NCBI GenBank assembly: GCA_019136135.1 | Contig: JAGVUR010000119.1 | Location: 1 to 36,295 of the forward strand | Source: Verrucomicrobiota bacterium | GTDB lineage: Bacteria; Verrucomicrobiota; Lentisphaeria; Oligosphaerales; Oligosphaeraceae | DNA: 36,295 nucleotides | Reading direction: 5' to 3' | In this document: piece by piece, positions 18,806-25,674 of the stretch | Layout of the letters: every line of letters begins with the position of its first letter | Position numbering within the stretch: position 1 is the first letter of the stretch | Position numbers and translations under genes: made by a program | The notes under the pieces: generated by a model | The model's input: the letters and a program-made list of their open reading frames with translations, nothing else | The model's database searches: none | Told to the model about the DNA's origin: nothing

Positions 18806-18837
18806 GGCATGTCACATGTATTTTGAGTACGAAACCG
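18806..18837 (-). repeat. Dispersed repeat family 1 (TTTCGTACTCAAA ... CATGTGACATGCC), inverted copy
   Basis: Read on the minus strand: TTTCGTACTCAAAA, then TACATGTGACATGCC. The same two blocks recur in plus orientation at 22129, 32201 and 33249. This copy sits directly beside the minisatellite cluster and about 150 bp upstream of the oxidoreductase operon. Confidence 0.85.
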
Positions 18838-18982
18838 TGAAATTTTCGGTTTTGTTTTCACGTTGATTTTTCGAGTTTTAGCGTCCTTTATTTTCATTTT
18901 AGCTTGGATGGATTATATTTTTAGATTTGTTGTTATTTTTCGTTCTACCGAGTCAATCGAACGCACAAAGGAACCTGAAACC

Positions 18983-19210
18983 ATGGACACCACGAAACCG
19001 TATCCACTCATCAATCCACTGGAATGCAAATCCTGCGGACGTTGTGTTGACGCCTGCCCCACGAAAGTGCTTGAAATCGGCACTGAACTGAATGCTCGCG
19101 GCTACCTCCCAGTGGTCTACAAGGGCGCAGGATGCATCGGATGCGCATCCTGCTTCTATACCTGCCCCGAACCTCACGCACTGGAAGTCCACATCCCCAA
19201 GAAGGGCTGA
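18983..19210 (+). CDS. vorD: 2[4Fe-4S] ferredoxin subunit of a 2-oxoacid:ferredoxin oxidoreductase (VorD/KorD type)
   Basis: A 75-residue electron-transfer subunit carrying two cubane clusters: cysteines 15, 18, 21, 25 (CKSCGRCVDACP) and 51, 54, 57, 61 (CIGCASCFYTCP). The start at 18983 has AGGAA about 9 bp upstream; a longer frame from 18863 would add a hydrophobic leader without a ribosome site. It begins the operon, with the alpha subunit starting 48 bp downstream. The clusters pass electrons from the thiamine site in the beta subunit to free ferredoxin. The symbol assumes the branched-chain (VOR) type; a 2-oxoglutarate type is the alternative. Confidence 0.85.
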   Translation: MDTTKPYPLINPLECKSCGRCVDACPTKVLEIGTELNARGYLPVVYKGAGCIGCASCFYTCPEPHALEVHIPKKG

Positions 19211-19258
19211 AATCAACCTCATTCCAAAACCGCAACTTTCTTCTAAGGAAAATCAATC

Positions 19259-20311
19259 ATGGCAACCACATTAGTTAAAGGGAACACAGCTGTCGTCATC
19301 GGCGCATTGTATGCCGGTTCCGACTGTTTTTTCGGCTATCCGATCACTCCCGCCTCGGAGGTTCTGCACGAGGCATCGGCGCTCTACCCCAAGTTGGGCC
19401 GCAAGTTTTTGCAAGCTGAATCCGAGGAAGCCTCGATCAACATGTGCTACGGCGCGGCTGCAGCAGGCCATCGCGTCTTCACCGCATCCTCAGGCCCTGG
19501 AATCTCCTTGATGCAGGAAGGCGTCAGCTACATGGCTGGCGCTGAATTGCCCTGCGTCATCGTTGACATCATGCGCGCAGGCCCAGGCCTGGGCAATATC
19601 GGTCCCGAACAGGGCGACTACAACCAAGTGGTCAAAGGCGGCGGGCACGGAAACTACAAGCCAATCGTCGTTGCTCCAAACTCCGTCCAGGAAATGTGCG
19701 ACTTCACCATGCTGGCCTTCGACCTGGCCTTCAAGTGGAAAACTCCGGCCTATGTTCTTGCTGATGGCGTGCTCGGACAGATGATCGAGCCATTCACATA
19801 CCCGGAAAAAGCAGTCGTGCCGAAAATTGACACCGACTGGGCAGTCGCTGGAATCCCGGAAACCCGTGAAAACCTCGTCACCTCAATCTTCCTCAACTTC
19901 GACCAACTTGGCAAATTCAACGACTATCTCCAAGAAAAGTACGCCAAGATCGCCGCCGAGGAGGCAAGGGTCGAAATGCTCAATTGCGACGATGCCGACA
20001 TCGTCCTCGTCGCATATGGAATCTCCTCCAGAATCGCCAAGACCGCGATGGACGAAGCCCGCAAGGCAGGACTCAAGGTCGGCTTGTTCCGCCCGATCAC
20101 CCTCAATCCATTCCCAGTCAAAGAAGCCAAGGCACTGGCCGCGCGCGACAAGATGACCTTCATCTCCGTCGAGATGTCCAATGGTCAAATGGCTGACGAC
20201 CTGAGGCTTGCGATTGAATGCAAGAAACAAGTGAAGCTGGTGAACCGCCTGGGCGGCAACCTCATCGAACTGAACCAGATCAGCGACGCCATCAACGCCG
20301 CCGCCAAATAA
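19259..20311 (+). CDS. vorB: 2-oxoacid:ferredoxin oxidoreductase alpha subunit (VorB-like)
   Basis: A 350-residue subunit with the pyrimidine-binding thiamine-diphosphate domain and the transketolase C-like domain. GYPITPASE (26-34) and [20 protein letters not shown] are family signatures; the glutamate cluster contacts the aminopyrimidine ring. [33 protein letters not shown] is the conserved core after it. AAGGA lies about 10 bp upstream of ATG. With its neighbours it catalyses CoA-dependent oxidative decarboxylation of a 2-oxoacid (or the reverse carboxylation) with ferredoxin, an oxygen-sensitive reaction that points to an anaerobe. The closest remembered match is 3-methyl-2-oxobutanoate dehydrogenase subunit VorB; exact substrate specificity is not visible. 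Confidence 0.85.
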   Translation: MATTLVKGNTAVVIGALYAGSDCFFGYPITPASEVLHEASALYPKLGRKFLQAESEEASINMCYGAAAAGHRVFTASSGPGISLMQEGVSYMAGAELPCVIVDIMRAGPGLGNIGPEQGDYNQVVKGGGHGNYKPIVVAPNSVQEMCDFTMLAFDLAFKWKTPAYVLADGVLGQMIEPFTYPEKAVVPKIDTDWAVAGIPETRENLVTSIFLNFDQLGKFNDYLQEKYAKIAAEEARVEMLNCDDADIVLVAYGISSRIAKTAMDEARKAGLKVGLFRPITLNPFPVKEAKALAARDKMTFISVEMSNGQMADDLRLAIECKKQVKLVNRLGGNLIELNQISDAINAAAK

Positions 20312-20326
20312 AGGGGGACCTGAACA

Positions 20327-21751
20327 ATGGAAGAAAAAATCATTCGTACGCAAGGCATCTACTCCGAGTTTCCGCGCAAGGGACCTTCCGCCGCACCGGC
20401 GGCGACACACTACTGCCCAGGCTGCGGCCACGGAATCATCCATAAGCTGATTGCCGAGGCACTTGTGGACTTCGGCATCCAGGACAAAACCGTGGTGATC
20501 AGCCCCGTCGGCTGCGCGGTTTTTGCCTACTACTACTTTGACGCCGGCAACATCCAGGTTGCCCATGGACGCGCACCAGCAGTCGCAACAGGCGTTTCCC
20601 GCGCCCGCGATTGCGTGGTCATTTCCTACCAGGGCGACGGCGACTTGGCCTCGATCGGCCTGAACGAGACCTTGCAGGCTGCCAATCGTGGCGAGAAAAT
20701 CGCCGTATTCTTCGTCAACAACACGGTTTACGGGATGACCGGCGGGCAGATGGCTCCCACCACCCTGATTGGTGAAAAGACCATCACGTGCCCTGACGGA
20801 CGCGATCCGTTGACCCAAGGCTATCCCACCCATATGTGCGAGCTGATCAGCACCTTGAAGGCTCCCGTCTTTGTGGAACGCGTCGCTGTTTCGGACATCA
20901 AGAACATCCGCAACGCACGCCGCGCCATCCGCAAGGCCATTGAAATCCAGGCTGAAGGAAAGGGATACACCTTCGTGGAAATCCTCTCCCCCTGCCCCAC
21001 CAACCTCGGCAAGAACGCCGTAGCCAACAACGAATGGATCAACACCGAAATGGTCAAGGAATTCCCCCTTGGAAACTACCGCGACCGCACCGCCGAAGCC
21101 GAACGCGTGGAACGCACAACAAGCGACTTCTCAACCGAATCCCTGGAAAAACTCTTCGAACTGGACTCGATTGCCGCCCCGATCGAGCACAAGGATCCAA
21201 ACTTCAAGGAATCGCAAGTCAAGATTGCAGGCTTTGGCGGACAAGGCGTCCTCTCCCTGGGAACGATGCTGACCCAAGCCGCACAGGCCGTCGGGAAGCA
21301 AGTCTCATGGTATCCTTCATACGGACCCGAGCAACGCGGCGGCACCTCAAACTGCTCCGTCATCATCTCGAATGACAGGATCGGCTCGCCAGTCGTCTAT
21401 CATCCCGACCTCCTCGTCGCCATGAATCGTCCCTCGCTTGAAAAGTTCCAGAACGACGTCAAGCCTGGCGGGATCATCATGTACGACGCGATCATCGGCG
21501 ACGTCGAACTCCCCAAGGGTGTCAAGGGCGTTGCGGTACCCGCCCAGGATCTGGCGATCCAGGCAGGAAATCCCAGGGGCGCCAACACGGTCATGCTCGG
21601 CGTCATGCTTGGCCTGGGACTCACCGGACTCCCGGAAGAGGCGTTCCAAACCGCACTCGCGGCAAACTTCGCCAAGAAGCCGAAACTCATCCCCATGAAC
21701 CTAGAAGTCCTTGCCTTCGCACAAAAGTGGGTCAAGGAAAACGTCAAGTGA
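20327..21751 (+). CDS. 2-oxoacid:ferredoxin oxidoreductase beta-gamma fusion subunit
   Basis: This 474-residue protein joins two normally separate subunits. Residues 1-285 are the thiamine-diphosphate beta subunit: HYCPGCGHG (28-36), GDGD (103-106) followed by NN at 131-132 forming the pyrophosphate/Mg site, and YGMTGGQ. From about 297 ([10 protein letters not shown]) to the end is the gamma subunit with its glycine-rich loop and [15 protein letters not shown]. The linker at about 250-295 is charged. Start chosen at 20327, preceded by a strong GGGGGA site; the gap to the alpha gene is 15 bp, so the operon order is ferredoxin, alpha, beta-gamma. Such fusions are known in some bacteria and archaea. 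Function: see the alpha subunit. Confidence 0.88.
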   Translation: MEEKIIRTQGIYSEFPRKGPSAAPAATHYCPGCGHGIIHKLIAEALVDFGIQDKTVVISPVGCAVFAYYYFDAGNIQVAHGRAPAVATGVSRARDCVVISYQGDGDLASIGLNETLQAANRGEKIAVFFVNNTVYGMTGGQMAPTTLIGEKTITCPDGRDPLTQGYPTHMCELISTLKAPVFVERVAVSDIKNIRNARRAIRKAIEIQAEGKGYTFVEILSPCPTNLGKNAVANNEWINTEMVKEFPLGNYRDRTAEAERVERTTSDFSTESLEKLFELDSIAAPIEHKDPNFKESQVKIAGFGGQGVLSLGTMLTQAAQAVGKQVSWYPSYGPEQRGGTSNCSVIISNDRIGSPVVYHPDLLVAMNRPSLEKFQNDVKPGGIIMYDAIIGDVELPKGVKGVAVPAQDLAIQAGNPRGANTVMLGVMLGLGLTGLPEEAFQTALAANFAKKPKLIPMNLEVLAFAQKWVKENVK

Positions 21752-21777
21752 CAATCAGGAAAAATTCCTTAATCCTC

Positions 21778-21805
21778 TTGACAATATCGTTTTTTGTTGT
21801 ACAGT
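21778..21805 (+). promoter_or_regulatory. Likely sigma-70 promoter of rpsU
   Basis: TTGACA (21778-21783) is a consensus -35 box; TACAGT (21800-21805) lies 16 bp downstream as a fair -10 box. The pair lies in the 119 bp between the oxidoreductase stop and the rpsU start and leaves a leader of about 60 nt. Confidence 0.6.
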
Positions 21806-21870
21806 AAACTTCGCAAAAAATCAGTAAATACCGTCAGTCCCAATTGACGCCAAGGGGGTGATAGAAAGAA

Positions 21871-22032
21871 ATGTCGTCAGAAATCAAATGCCGCAAGGGT
21901 GAACCCATCGAAAGAAGCCTTCGAAAGCTGAAGAAGAAGCTGGACAAGGAAGGTACGATGAAGGAGCTTCGCAACCGTCGTCATTACGAGAAGCCGAGCG
22001 AAATCAAGCGTCGCCAAGCCAAGAGACGCTAA
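21871..22032 (+). CDS. rpsU: 30S ribosomal protein bS21
   Basis: A 53-codon gene encoding MSSEIKCRKGEPIERSLRK and continuing KLKKKLDKEGT, with MKELRNRRHYEKPSE near the end and a basic tail KRRQAKRR. This is the bS21 pattern: a short acidic N-terminal strand, an R-x-L-R-x-x-K-K-K helix, an RRHYEKPS block and an arginine/lysine-rich C terminus. bS21 sits on the 30S platform near the anti-Shine-Dalgarno region and aids initiation on structured messages. A GGGGGTG ribosome site lies about 11 nt upstream. The gene has its own promoter and a strong terminator, so it is probably monocistronic and highly expressed. The length is slightly shorter than the roughly 60-70 residues common in the family. 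Confidence 0.93.
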   Translation: MSSEIKCRKGEPIERSLRKLKKKLDKEGTMKELRNRRHYEKPSEIKRRQAKRR

Positions 22033-22050
22033 AGTCTTTCAAAAACAAAA

Positions 22051-22086
22051 GCCCCGGGTTTCCAACCAGAAACCCGGGGCTTTTTT
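22051..22086 (+). terminator. Intrinsic terminator of rpsU
   Basis: A perfect 11-bp GC-rich stem GCCCCGGGTTT / AAACCCGGGGC with an 8-nt loop is followed at once by six T. It begins 18 nt after the stop codon. Confidence 0.95.
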
Positions 22087-22128
22087 GTGCCTGAAATCAC
22101 TCCAGAAAAGCCCTTTTACCCAATGGAA

Positions 22129-22179
22129 TTTTTTCACACTTTCGTACTCAAAAACCATGTGACATGCCCCATAAATACA
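22129..22179 (+). repeat. Dispersed repeat family 1, plus-strand copy
   Basis: TTTTTTCACACTTTCGTACT followed by CAAAAACCATGTGACATGCC and CCATAAATAC. It is nearly identical to the copy at 33249-33298 over its whole length and shares the core with 32201 and 18806. It lies between the rpsU terminator and the following gene. Confidence 0.88.
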
Positions 22180-22319
22180 AAACCGAGGAAAATCATTTTC
22201 ATCCTTCATCTCGACAAATTTCTTCAGTACTTGAAAATCAAGATTCTGGGAATCACATTATTGACTTCATCGTAGCTTTGCAGGCGACAGGCATTCTTTC
22301 CATAAATAAAGGAGCGACT

Positions 22320-25163
22320 ATGAGACACCTTGTTCTAGTGAGTTTGTTGGCATTGTCATCGGCGGGATTGGCTCAAGCCTGGAAGGTCGCAGAAGACGGG
22401 GACTATACCCTGATCCAGCCCGAAGGCACGATAGTCGTCGATTCCAAGGCTCCGCAAATCATCCTGAGTCCCAAAGCCTCCGGCTTGGAGGCCACCTATG
22501 GGTTCTTCTATTGGCACGACTCCTGGGTCTATGAGACACTTGCCAAAGGCAAGGTGGAGTCGGTTTCCTGCGAAGGCGGCAGCCTCAAGCTGAGCGGACT
22601 TTGGGGAACGCGAGACGATGTCCAGCCAATGGCATACCAAATGACCCTGGATGCCATCGAGAATGGAGTCAAGGCAACCCTGAAATTGCGCAAGCCAAAG
22701 ACTCTGAACCTGACGCATGGCGTATATACATATGCCAGTTTCGGCAAGGCTACAGACATCTTTGCCGTATCGCCCTTCGACGAGTACCTGGCAATTGCCA
22801 GCGGCATGTCCCATTGGGCGAAGGAACTCACCTACGGGCAAGTCGGCAAAATGGGCATTTCCGTAAAGCTTCCCAACTTCCTGCCGGTTCGCGTCGCGGG
22901 CAGCAAGACGGTCGAGCAGGCAATTGCCTCGAAAAAGCAGTTTGACTCTGCCGACGAGGTCATCGCGCAGGTCTCATTCGCTTTTGCCAAAATGCCCGAC
23001 GAGGTTCCCGCAACTGGCATTTCCTGTTCCAAGCCTCTTGCCCTGTCCGCCAAAGCGCCCGCCACGGCGAAGACCTACTCGAAAATCGAATTGGACGTCG
23101 ACCTCCAGGGCAAATGGGAAAATCCATACGATCCCGACGAGGTGACCCTGGATGCCTTTGTCACCGACACTGACGGCAAGACCTACACCATGCCTGGATT
23201 CTACATGGTTCCCATGCGGATCCGCGAAATCGAGGGCAATGAAATCATCGGTTATGGCGGCAATGGCACATGGAAGGTTCGCCTTACGGCGTTCAAGCCG
23301 GGCGAGCTTCGCGTCAAGCTAGTCGCCAAGGACAACACGGGCAGCGTGGAATACACCTTGCCCAACCCGATTACGATCACTGCCTCCAAGGAGCGTGGCT
23401 TTGTCCGCGTCAGCCCAATCGATCCCCATTATTTCATCCACGACAACGGGGAAACCCATCTTCCGATCGGACACAACATCCCAATCTACCGCGCAGGTGA
23501 ATTCGGGCATTTGAAAGGCATTCAACTGATGGCTGAAAACGGTGAAAACTGGAATCGCTGGTGGTTGAGTTCATACGGCTTGGGACTTGAATGGGAAGAA
23601 GGCCTGGTTCGGTACCGACAGAAGCAAGCCGCGCAAGTTGACCATGTGCTCGATGCCGCCGAAAAGTACGATTTCTACTACATGATGTGCCTTGATACCC
23701 ATCAGGACTTCAGGCAGCAAGGTTGGAAGGACAACCCCTACAACAAAGCCAATGGAGGACCGTGCGAAAACGTCGTCGATTGGTTCACCAACGAAGAAGC
23801 CGCCAAAATCTACCTCAAGCGCCTGCGGTACCAGGTCGCTCGGTGGACCTATTCCCAGCGCATTCAATGCTGGGAATTCGGCAACGAATTCGAAGGCTGG
23901 GCGAATTCGCCAACAAAAACGATCATCGAATGGCATAGGAAAATGGCGCCTGCCTTGGCAAAGCTCGATCCCTACGACCACCTGATCACAACCTCGTGGT
24001 GGGGCAAAACAGGACCGGTCGAATGCTGGGAAATACCAGAAATGGATATCGTGCAAACACACTGCTACACCAACAACGACCTGAACGTCGCCAAGCAAAC
24101 GATCGAATTCTGCACCACGCAATGGAACAATTTCAAAAAGCCGCACATCTTCGCCGAATTCGGCATTCGCAGCCATTCTACGACGGCTGACAAGGATCCC
24201 AAGGGCTGGGCGCTTCACAACGCCAATTGGGCGGCATTGATGACAGGATGCAACGGAAACCCAATGCCTTGGTGGCACGAAAACTACATCGCGCCGCTCA
24301 ACCTCTTCTTCCATTTCAAGGCATTGAGAAACTTCGCCAACGGCATCCCGTTCGGACAAGAAGTCTTCGACATCATCCCAATCGGCATCTCGGATTTCGA
24401 TCCCGTGCCCATCAAGGATCCCGCCCAAAGGGACGTCGTCGTTCAATCCTTCGCGGGATTCAGAAAGGCAAACACAGACCAATTCAAAATCGACCAATTT
24501 GGAGAAATTAGCGATGCAAGAGAACTACTCGCCACAGTACAGGGAACAGGACACGAAAACTTGCGTACATTCCCGACTTTTACCGTCAACTTCCCGGAAG
24601 ACGGATTCTTCATGCCGTTCATCGACACAGTCTCGAATTCAGGCCATCTGAAAATCTATGTTGACGACAAGCTTGCCTTTGAAAAAGAATACCCCTGCGG
24701 CGAAGGACACGGCAAGAGCTGGGTATATCGCAAAGAATGGACACTGTGGGAAAGCGTCTATAAAGAGGAAGTCAAAGTGCCGATCGCTGCTGGAACCCGT
24801 ACGATCAGGCTTGAAAACCACGGCAAGGACTGGATCAAAATCCCACATTATACCTTCACGGGCTGCCGACACTCCAAGATCCCACAGGCAATCGCCACGG
24901 GAATCGCCTCGAAATCAATCACGCTGGCCTGGCTGCAGAATGCCGAAAGCACTTGGTACAACCACGAAAACAGCATCGTCGAACCGCTCCCTAAAGCCAC
25001 CTTCTCGATTCCGGTCCCCAAAGACGGTGCATATCAGGTGGAATTCTGGGAAACCTGGCATGGCAAACCCTTGAAAACCGAAACCTACCAGGCAAAAAAC
25101 AAGACCATTGAGATTACCTTGGACACCTTGGAAACCGATATCGCCCTCAAAATCAGGCAGTAG
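22320..25163 (+). CDS. Secreted clan GH-A glycoside hydrolase with N-terminal DUF5060-like domain
   Basis: The start is ATG at 22320 with AGGAG 5 bp upstream; a longer frame from 22164 would run through the dispersed repeat and lose the signal peptide. The precursor is 947 residues with signal MRHLVLVSLLALSSAGLAQA. After a beta-rich N-terminal region, residues about 255-360 resemble DUF5060, an immunoglobulin-like domain preceding apiosidase/cellulase-like barrels. The TIM barrel begins near 370 (FIHDNGETHLPIGHN). It has the clan GH-A acid pair: acid/base E523 in WEFGNE and nucleophile E613 in FAEFG, about 90 residues apart as expected. A beta-sandwich tail follows. Probably an exported retaining glycosidase; family assignment (GH5-like) and substrate are open. 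Confidence 0.72.
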   Translation: MRHLVLVSLLALSSAGLAQAWKVAEDGDYTLIQPEGTIVVDSKAPQIILSPKASGLEATYGFFYWHDSWVYETLAKGKVESVSCEGGSLKLSGLWGTRDDVQPMAYQMTLDAIENGVKATLKLRKPKTLNLTHGVYTYASFGKATDIFAVSPFDEYLAIASGMSHWAKELTYGQVGKMGISVKLPNFLPVRVAGSKTVEQAIASKKQFDSADEVIAQVSFAFAKMPDEVPATGISCSKPLALSAKAPATAKTYSKIELDVDLQGKWENPYDPDEVTLDAFVTDTDGKTYTMPGFYMVPMRIREIEGNEIIGYGGNGTWKVRLTAFKPGELRVKLVAKDNTGSVEYTLPNPITITASKERGFVRVSPIDPHYFIHDNGETHLPIGHNIPIYRAGEFGHLKGIQLMAENGENWNRWWLSSYGLGLEWEEGLVRYRQKQAAQVDHVLDAAEKYDFYYMMCLDTHQDFRQQGWKDNPYNKANGGPCENVVDWFTNEEAAKIYLKRLRYQVARWTYSQRIQCWEFGNEFEGWANSPTKTIIEWHRKMAPALAKLDPYDHLITTSWWGKTGPVECWEIPEMDIVQTHCYTNNDLNVAKQTIEFCTTQWNNFKKPHIFAEFGIRSHSTTADKDPKGWALHNANWAALMTGCNGNPMPWWHENYIAPLNLFFHFKALRNFANGIPFGQEVFDIIPIGISDFDPVPIKDPAQRDVVVQSFAGFRKANTDQFKIDQFGEISDARELLATVQGTGHENLRTFPTFTVNFPEDGFFMPFIDTVSNSGHLKIYVDDKLAFEKEYPCGEGHGKSWVYRKEWTLWESVYKEEVKVPIAAGTRTIRLENHGKDWIKIPHYTFTGCRHSKIPQAIATGIASKSITLAWLQNAESTWYNHENSIVEPLPKATFSIPVPKDGAYQVEFWETWHGKPLKTETYQAKNKTIEITLDTLETDIALKIRQ

Positions 25164-25220
25164 ATGGGAATCAAGCCGCCACATACATAGAATAGGCTTG
25201 CCAAGAGTGGAGGAATAAAC

Positions 25221-25547
25221 ATGTCGAAAAAATTTTTGCTTTCATTCTTAATTGTATGTGCAATCAACGTAATCACATGTTATTTATTTTGTTCCATGTA
25301 CAGAAGATATTGTGACGTTCTCTTGCTTAGCGGAGTGAAAGCTCCTATCCGTATGTTTCTCAAAGGAATACAAGAGGACTTTTCTGATGGGAATATCGAT
25401 AATACGAGGGAAAAGATCAATTTTTTAAGTGACGAATGGGAAAAATTCTACATCACAAACGGGATGGAATATGACATAGGGAATTTGCTGGTTAGGTGGG
25501 AAGCAAAGCCAAACAAGGACATGCAAGAAGAACACAAGGATGAATGA
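25221..25547 (+). CDS. Small membrane-anchored hypothetical protein
   Basis: A 108-residue protein not recognised as any family. A strong GGAGG site precedes the ATG. Residues 5-25 (LLSFLIVCAINVITCYLFC) are one membrane segment or uncleaved signal anchor. The rest is hydrophilic and predicted helical, with many charged residues and a DEWEKFYITNGMEYD stretch. It sits 57 bp after the GH-A enzyme on the same strand and has its own terminator, so it may be a co-transcribed tail gene. Its AT-rich codons differ from the GC-richer neighbour, resembling the hypothetical gene at 32339 instead. Confidence 0.65.
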   Translation: MSKKFLLSFLIVCAINVITCYLFCSMYRRYCDVLLLSGVKAPIRMFLKGIQEDFSDGNIDNTREKINFLSDEWEKFYITNGMEYDIGNLLVRWEAKPNKDMQEEHKDE

Positions 25548-25555
25548 ATAATCCT

Positions 25556-25591
25556 AAAAAAAAGATGCCAGCGAATATCATGGCGTTTTTT
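25556..25591 (+). terminator. Intrinsic terminator
   Basis: A run of A, then GATGCCA, a 10-nt loop, TGGCG and six T. The stem includes a G-U pair and the A/T runs extend it. It lies 9 bp after the stop of the small membrane gene and may act in both directions. Confidence 0.7.
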
Positions 25592-25628
25592 GGGAACCAC
25601 AAAAAGTTGGGCGATAGGCGCTTGTCGT

Positions 25629-25674
25629 TATGACATCAACTGCTTTTTTAACTTAATTTTTCAACGGCTCCTTA
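25629..25674. repeat. Terminator arm plus mobile-element-like end at the stop of the GH106-related gene
   Basis: ATGACATCAACTGCTTTTTT (25629-25648) is identical to the right arm of the terminator at 897-934. It is followed by CTTAATTTTTCAACGGCTCC, close to the terminal repeat of the element at 35538 (CTTAATTTTTGAACAACTCC). The stop codon of the minus-strand hydrolase lies inside the second block. Confidence 0.6.

Noticed and set aside
17868..18840. Open frames across the minisatellites (S-D-Q repeats, HPGWSDGT-type repeats, PTTQGAP-type repeats)
   Set aside because: They exist because tandem units lack stop codons in several frames on both strands. None has a ribosome site or non-repetitive protein context.
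19883..20833. A 316-codon minus-strand frame across the oxidoreductase genes
   Set aside because: It spans two clear plus-strand genes and their junction and shows no recognisable domain.
22164..22319. N-terminal extension of the GH-A enzyme gene
   Set aside because: The extension starts inside the family-1 repeat and would bury the signal peptide; ATG at 22320 has AGGAG in front.
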